64,000 nt of DNA from assembly GCA_949358305.1 (NCBI GenBank), contig CASHSZ010000091.1:124001-188000 (forward strand), written 5' to 3'. Position 1 is the first letter of the stretch, and every line of letters begins with the position of its first letter. This document shows positions 59,501-64,000 of this stretch, piece by piece. The notes under the pieces are model-generated. The model was not told where the DNA came from. It made no database searches and worked only from the letters and a program-made list of their open reading frames with translations. Source of the DNA: Strigamia acuminata (taxonomy: Eukaryota > Arthropoda > Chilopoda > Geophilomorpha > Linotaeniidae). A program made the translations under genes and the position numbers.

Positions 59501-62500
59501 AACATTCAGAGACATTGGTCTTGTGGTGTTTGTGCTAAGTCAACTGTGATGAGATCAAAAGTCTATTCTCCCAAATCATCGGTTGGATGTTTCTAAAACT
59601 TACATTGGAGCCTTCTACTAAGGTTTAAACACTATTTCTGAACATTCAGAGACATTGGTCTTGTGGTGTTTGTGCTAAGTCAACTGTGATGAGATCAAAA
59701 GTCTATTCTCCCAAATCATCGGTTAAATGTTTCTAAAACTTACATTGGAGCCTTCTACTAAGGTTTAAACACTATTTCTGAACATTCAGAGACATTGGTC
59801 TTGTGGTGTTTGTGCTAAGTCAACTGTGATGAGATCAAAAGTCTATTCTCCCAAATCATCGGTTGGATGTTTCTAAAACTTACATTGGAGCCTTCTACTA
59901 AGGTTTAAACACTATTTCTGAACATTCAGAGACATTGGTCTTGTGGTGTTTGTGCTAAGTCAACTGTGATGAGATCAAAAGTCTATTCTCCCAAATCATC
60001 GGTTGAATGTTTCTAAAACTTACATTGGAGCCTTCTACTAAGGTTTAAACACTATTTCTGAACATTCAGAGACATTGGTCTTGTGGTGTTTGTGCTAAGT
60101 CAACTGTGATGAGATCAAAAGTCTATTCTCCCAAATCATCGGTTAAATGTTTCTAAAACTTACATTGGAGCCTTCTACTAAGGTTTAAACACTATTTCTG
60201 AACATTCAGAGACATTGGTCTTGTGGTGTTTGTGCTAAGTCAACTGTGATGAGATCAAAAGTCTATTCTCCCAAATCATCGGTTGAATGTTTCTAAAACT
60301 TACATTGGAGCCTTCTACTAAGGTTTAAACACTATTTCTGAACATTCAGAGACATTGGTCTTGTGGTGTTTGTGCTAAGTCAACTGTGATGAGATCAAAA
60401 GTCTATTCTCCCAAATCATTGGTTGGATGTTTCTAAAACTTACATTGGAGCCTTCTACTAGGGTTTAAACACTATTTCTGAACATTCAGAGACATTGGTC
60501 TTGTGGTGTTTGTGCTAAGTCAACTGTGATGAGATCAAAAGTCTATTCTCCCAAATCATCGGTTGAATGTTTCTAAAACTTACATTGGAGCCTTCTACTA
60601 AGGTTTAAACACTATTTCTGAACATTCAGAGACATTGGTCTTGTGGTGTTTGTGCTAAGTCAACTGTGATGAGATCAAAAGTCTATTCTCCCAAATCATT
60701 GGTTGGATGTTTCTAAAACTTACATTGGAGCCTTCTACTAAGGTTTAAACACTATTTCTGAACATTCAGAGACATTGGTCTTGTGGTGTTTGTGCTAAGT
60801 CAACTGTGATGAGATCAAAAGTCTATTCTCCCAAATCATCGGTTAAATGTTTCTAAAACTTACATTGGAGCCTTCTACTAAGGTTTAAACACTATTTCTG
60901 AACATTCAGAGACATTGGTCTTGTGGTGTTTGTGCTAAGTCAACTGTGATGAGATCAAAAGTCTATTCTCCCAAATCATCGGTTGGATGTTTCTAAAACT
61001 TACATTGGAGCCTTCTACTAAGGTTTAAACACTATTTCTGAACATTCAGAGACATTGGTCTTGTGGTGTTTGTGCTAAGTCAACTGTGATGAGATCAAAA
61101 GTCTATTCTCCCAAATCATCGGTTAAATGTTTCTAAAACTTACATTGGAGCCTTCTACTAAGGTTTAAACACTATTTCTGAACATTCAGAGACATTGGTC
61201 TTGTGGTGTTTGTGCTAAGTCAACTGTGATGAGATCAAAAGTCTATTCTCCCAAATCATCGGTTGGATGTTTCTAAAACTTACATTGGAGCCTTCTACTA
61301 AGGTTTAAACACTATTTCTGAACATTCAGAGACATTGGTCTTGTGGTGTTTGTGCTAAGTCAACTGTGATGAGATCAAAAGTCTATTCTCCCAAATCATC
61401 GGTTGAATGTTTCTAAAACTTACATTGGAGCCTTCTACTAAGGTTTAAACACTATTTCTGAACATTCAGAGACATTGGTCTTGTGGTGTTTGTGCTAAGT
61501 CAACTGTGATGAGATCAAAAGTCTATTCTCCCAAATCATCGGTTAAATGTTTCTAAAACTTACATTGGAGCCTTCTACTAAGGTTTAAACACTATTTCTG
61601 AACATTCAGAGACATTGGTCTTGTGGTGTTTGTGCTAAGTCAACTGTGATGAGATCAAAAGTCTATTCTCCCAAATCATTGGTTGGATGTTTCTAAAACT
61701 TACATTGGAGCCTTCTACTAGGGTTTAAACACTATTTCTGAACATTCAGAGACATTGGTCTTGTGGTGTTTGTGCTAAGTCAACTGTGATGAGATCAAAA
61801 GTCTTTTCTCCCAAATCATCGGTTAAATGTTTCTAAAACTTACATTGGAGCCTTCTACTAAGGTTTAAACACTATTTCTGAACATTCAGAGACATTGGTC
61901 TTGTAGTGTTTGTGCTAAGTCAACTGTGATGAGATCAAAAGTCTATTCTCCCAAATCATCGGTTGGATGTTTCTAAAACTTACATTGGAGCCTTCTACTA
62001 AGGTTTAAACACTATTTCTGAACATTCAGAGACATTGGACTTGTGGTGTTTGTGCTAAGTCAACTGCGATGTGAAATGAGCTCAAAATTTTTTTTTCAAA
62101 ATTTATTGCTTGGGTGTTGCTAAAACTTATATTGAAGGCTTCTACTAAGGTTTAAACACTATTTCTGAACATACAGAGACATTGGACTTGTGGTGTTTGT
62201 GCTAAGTAACTGTGATGAGATCAAAAGTCTATTCTCCCAAATCATTGCTTGGATGTTGCTAAAACTTACATTGAAGGCTTCTACTAAGGTTTAAACACTA
62301 TTTCTGAACATTCAGAGACATTGGTCTTGTGGTGTTTGTGCTAAGTCAACTGTGATGAGATCAAAAGTCTATTCTTCCAAATCATCGGTTGGATGTTTCT
62401 AAAACTTACATTGGAGCCTTCTACTAAGGTTTAAACACTATTTCTGAACATTCAGAGACATTGGTCTTGTGGTGTTTGTGCTAAGTCAACTGTGATGAGA

Positions 62501-63922
62501 TCAAAAGTCTATTCTCCCAAATCATCGGTTGGATGTTTCTAAAACTTACATTGGAGCCTTCTACTAAGGTTTAAACACTATTTCTGAACATTCAGAGACA
62601 TTGGTCTTGTGGTGTTTGTGCTAAGTCAACTGTGATGAGATCAAAAGTCTATTCTCCCAAATCATTGGTTGGATGTTTCTAAAACTTACATTGGAGCCTT
62701 CTACTAAGGTTTAAACACTATTTCTGAACATTCAGAGACATTGGACTTGTGGTGTTTATGCTAAGTCAAGTGCGATGTGAAATGAGCTCAAAATTTTTTT
62801 TTCAAAATTTATTGCTTGGGTGTTGCTAAAACTTATATTGAAGGCTTCTACTAAGGTTTAAACACTATTTCTGAACATTCAGAGACATTGGTCTTGTGGT
62901 GTTTGTGCTAAGTCAACTGTGATGAGATCAAAAGTCTATTCTCCCAAATCATCGGTTGGATGTTTCTAAAACTTACATTGGAGCCTTCTACTAAGGTTTA
63001 AACACTATTTCTGAACATTCAGAGACATTGGACTTGTGGTGTTTGTGCTAAGTCAACTGCGATGTGAAATGAGCTCAAAATTTTTTTTTCAAAATTTATT
63101 GCTTGGGTGTTGCTAAAACTTATATTGAAGGCTTCTACTAAGGTTTAAACACTATTTCTGAACATACAGAGACATTGGACTTGTGGTGTTTGTGCTAAGT
63201 AACTGTGATGAGATCAAAAGTCTATTCTCCCAAATCATTGCTTGGATGTTGCTAAAACTTACATTGAAGGCTTCTACTAAGGTTTAAACACTATTTCTGA
63301 ACATTCAGAGACATTGGTCTTGTGGTGTTTGTGCTAAGTCAACTGTGATGAGATCAAAAGTCTATTCTCCCAAATCATCGGTTGGATGTTTCTAAAACTT
63401 ACATTGGAGCCTTCTACTAAGGTTTAAACACTATTTCTGAACATTCAGAGACATTGGTCTTATGGTGTTTGTGCTAAGTCAACTGTGATGAGATCAAAAG
63501 TCTATTCTCCCAAATCATCGGTTGGATGTTTCTAAAACTTACATTGGAGCCTTCTACTAAGGTTTAAACACTATTTCTGAACATTCAGAGACATTGGTCT
63601 TGTGGTGTTTGTGCTAAGTCAACTGTGATGAGATCAAAAGTCTATTCTCCCAAATCATTGGTTGGATGTTTCTAAAACTTACATTGGAGCCTTCTACTAA
63701 GGTTTAAACACTATTTCTGAACATTCAGAGACATTGGTCTTGTGGTGTTTGTGCTAAGTCAACTGTGATGAGATCAAAAGTCTATTCTCCCAAATCATCG
63801 GTTGAATGTTTCTAAAACTTACATTGGAGCCTTCTACTAAGGTTTAAACACTATTTCTGAACATTCAGAGACATTGGTCTTGTGGTGTTTGTGCTAAGTC
63901 AACTGTGATGAGATCAAAAGTC

Positions 63923-64000
63923 TGTTGCTAGCAACATAAAGGAAAGTTGCTAAACGTCTTAAAAATTAGTCATCTGGAATTATTAAAAAGGGTTTTTAAT
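63923..64000. mobile_element. Start of a fourth LTR-like insertion (partial)
   Basis: Satellite stops within a type A monomer after CAAAAGTC, and unrelated AT-rich sequence begins TGTTGCTAGCAACA, a 14-bp perfect palindrome. The first bases match the TGTTGC terminus of the other three insertions, and TGTTGC-AGCAA resembles the coding-strand 5' end of the BEL LTR (TGTTGCGAGCAAG). Only 78 bp are visible, so LTR identity is inferred; the candidate target duplication is AAGTC at 63918-63922. Confidence 0.55.

Larger units (their letters stand above)
25623..63922. repeat. Satellite array block 3 (38.3 kb)
   Basis: Uninterrupted head-to-tail array of about 270 monomers. From 25.6 to 26.7 kb and 56.2 to 62.0 kb nearly all are type A with only small changes (CGGTTGG, CGGTTAA, CGGTTGAA, TTGGTTGG). 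Between 26.7 and 55 kb B and C monomers are mixed in with several larger repeated units. Single-base private variants such as CTACTAGGG (about 60461 and 61721) also recur at spacings of 1260 bp (nine monomers). I saw no gene, inverted segment or foreign insert in the block. Confidence 0.97.

Noticed and set aside
2086-63922. CRISPR-like array of regular repeats
   Set aside because: Whole 140-147-bp units repeat with no unique spacers, and the retroelements are eukaryotic. It is a satellite.
2086-63922. CENP-B box and proven centromere
   Set aside because: I found no CENP-B-box-like motif in A or B monomers, and array size alone does not show centromere function.

Overview
This is a eukaryotic, almost certainly metazoan, heterochromatin-like window. 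It holds no recognisable host gene. About 51.7 kb of the 64 kb (roughly 81%) is one tandem satellite, interrupted by four LTR-retrotransposon insertions. The metazoan inference rests on a BEL/Pao retroelement, a superfamily known essentially from animals and absent from mammals. An invertebrate or a fish is likely; I cannot name the species.

Layout: 1-613 is the internal leader of a minus-strand LTR element that runs off the left edge. 614-2085 is its 5' LTR. 2086-8887 is satellite block 1. 8888-17520 is a nearly intact, young BEL/Pao element on the minus strand: 3' LTR 8888-10148, pol 10201-13845, gag-protease 13897-15456, leader 15457-16259, 5' LTR 16260-17520, with 4-bp target duplication GTTT. 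17521-24110 is satellite block 2. 24111-25622 is a plus-oriented solo LTR of the same family as the left-edge LTR, with a perfect 5-bp target duplication CTTGT. 25623-63922 is satellite block 3 (38.3 kb). 63923-64000 looks like the start of a fourth LTR. Removing the insertions restores a continuous monomer at both fully contained sites, so this was one array.

The satellite has two main monomer classes. Type A is 140 bp (about 37% GC). Type B is 147 bp (about 33% GC) and shares both ends with A but has a different A/T-tract centre. A 139-bp type C is an A derivative. They are arranged in several local higher-order repeats: a 721-bp five-mer alternating with a 567-bp four-mer at 18.3-23.8 kb, a 2408-bp unit at 35.4-41.2 kb, a unit of about 1.69 kb at 4.7-8.2 kb, and a unit of about 4 kb at 43-50.5 kb. 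Hybrid A/B and C/A monomers mark exchange points.

The BEL element encodes gag (three zinc knuckles), an aspartic protease start, reverse transcriptase, RNase H and integrase with all main catalytic residues visible. Its LTRs differ at only 6 of 1261 positions by my reading. One in-frame TAA (13897-13899) separates gag-protease from the rest of the polyprotein. Both retroelement families share TGTTGC...GCAACA LTR ends, a tRNA-His-like primer site exactly 15 nt inside the LTR, and a YY1-type GCCGCCATNTTG-like motif in the same orientation near mid-LTR.
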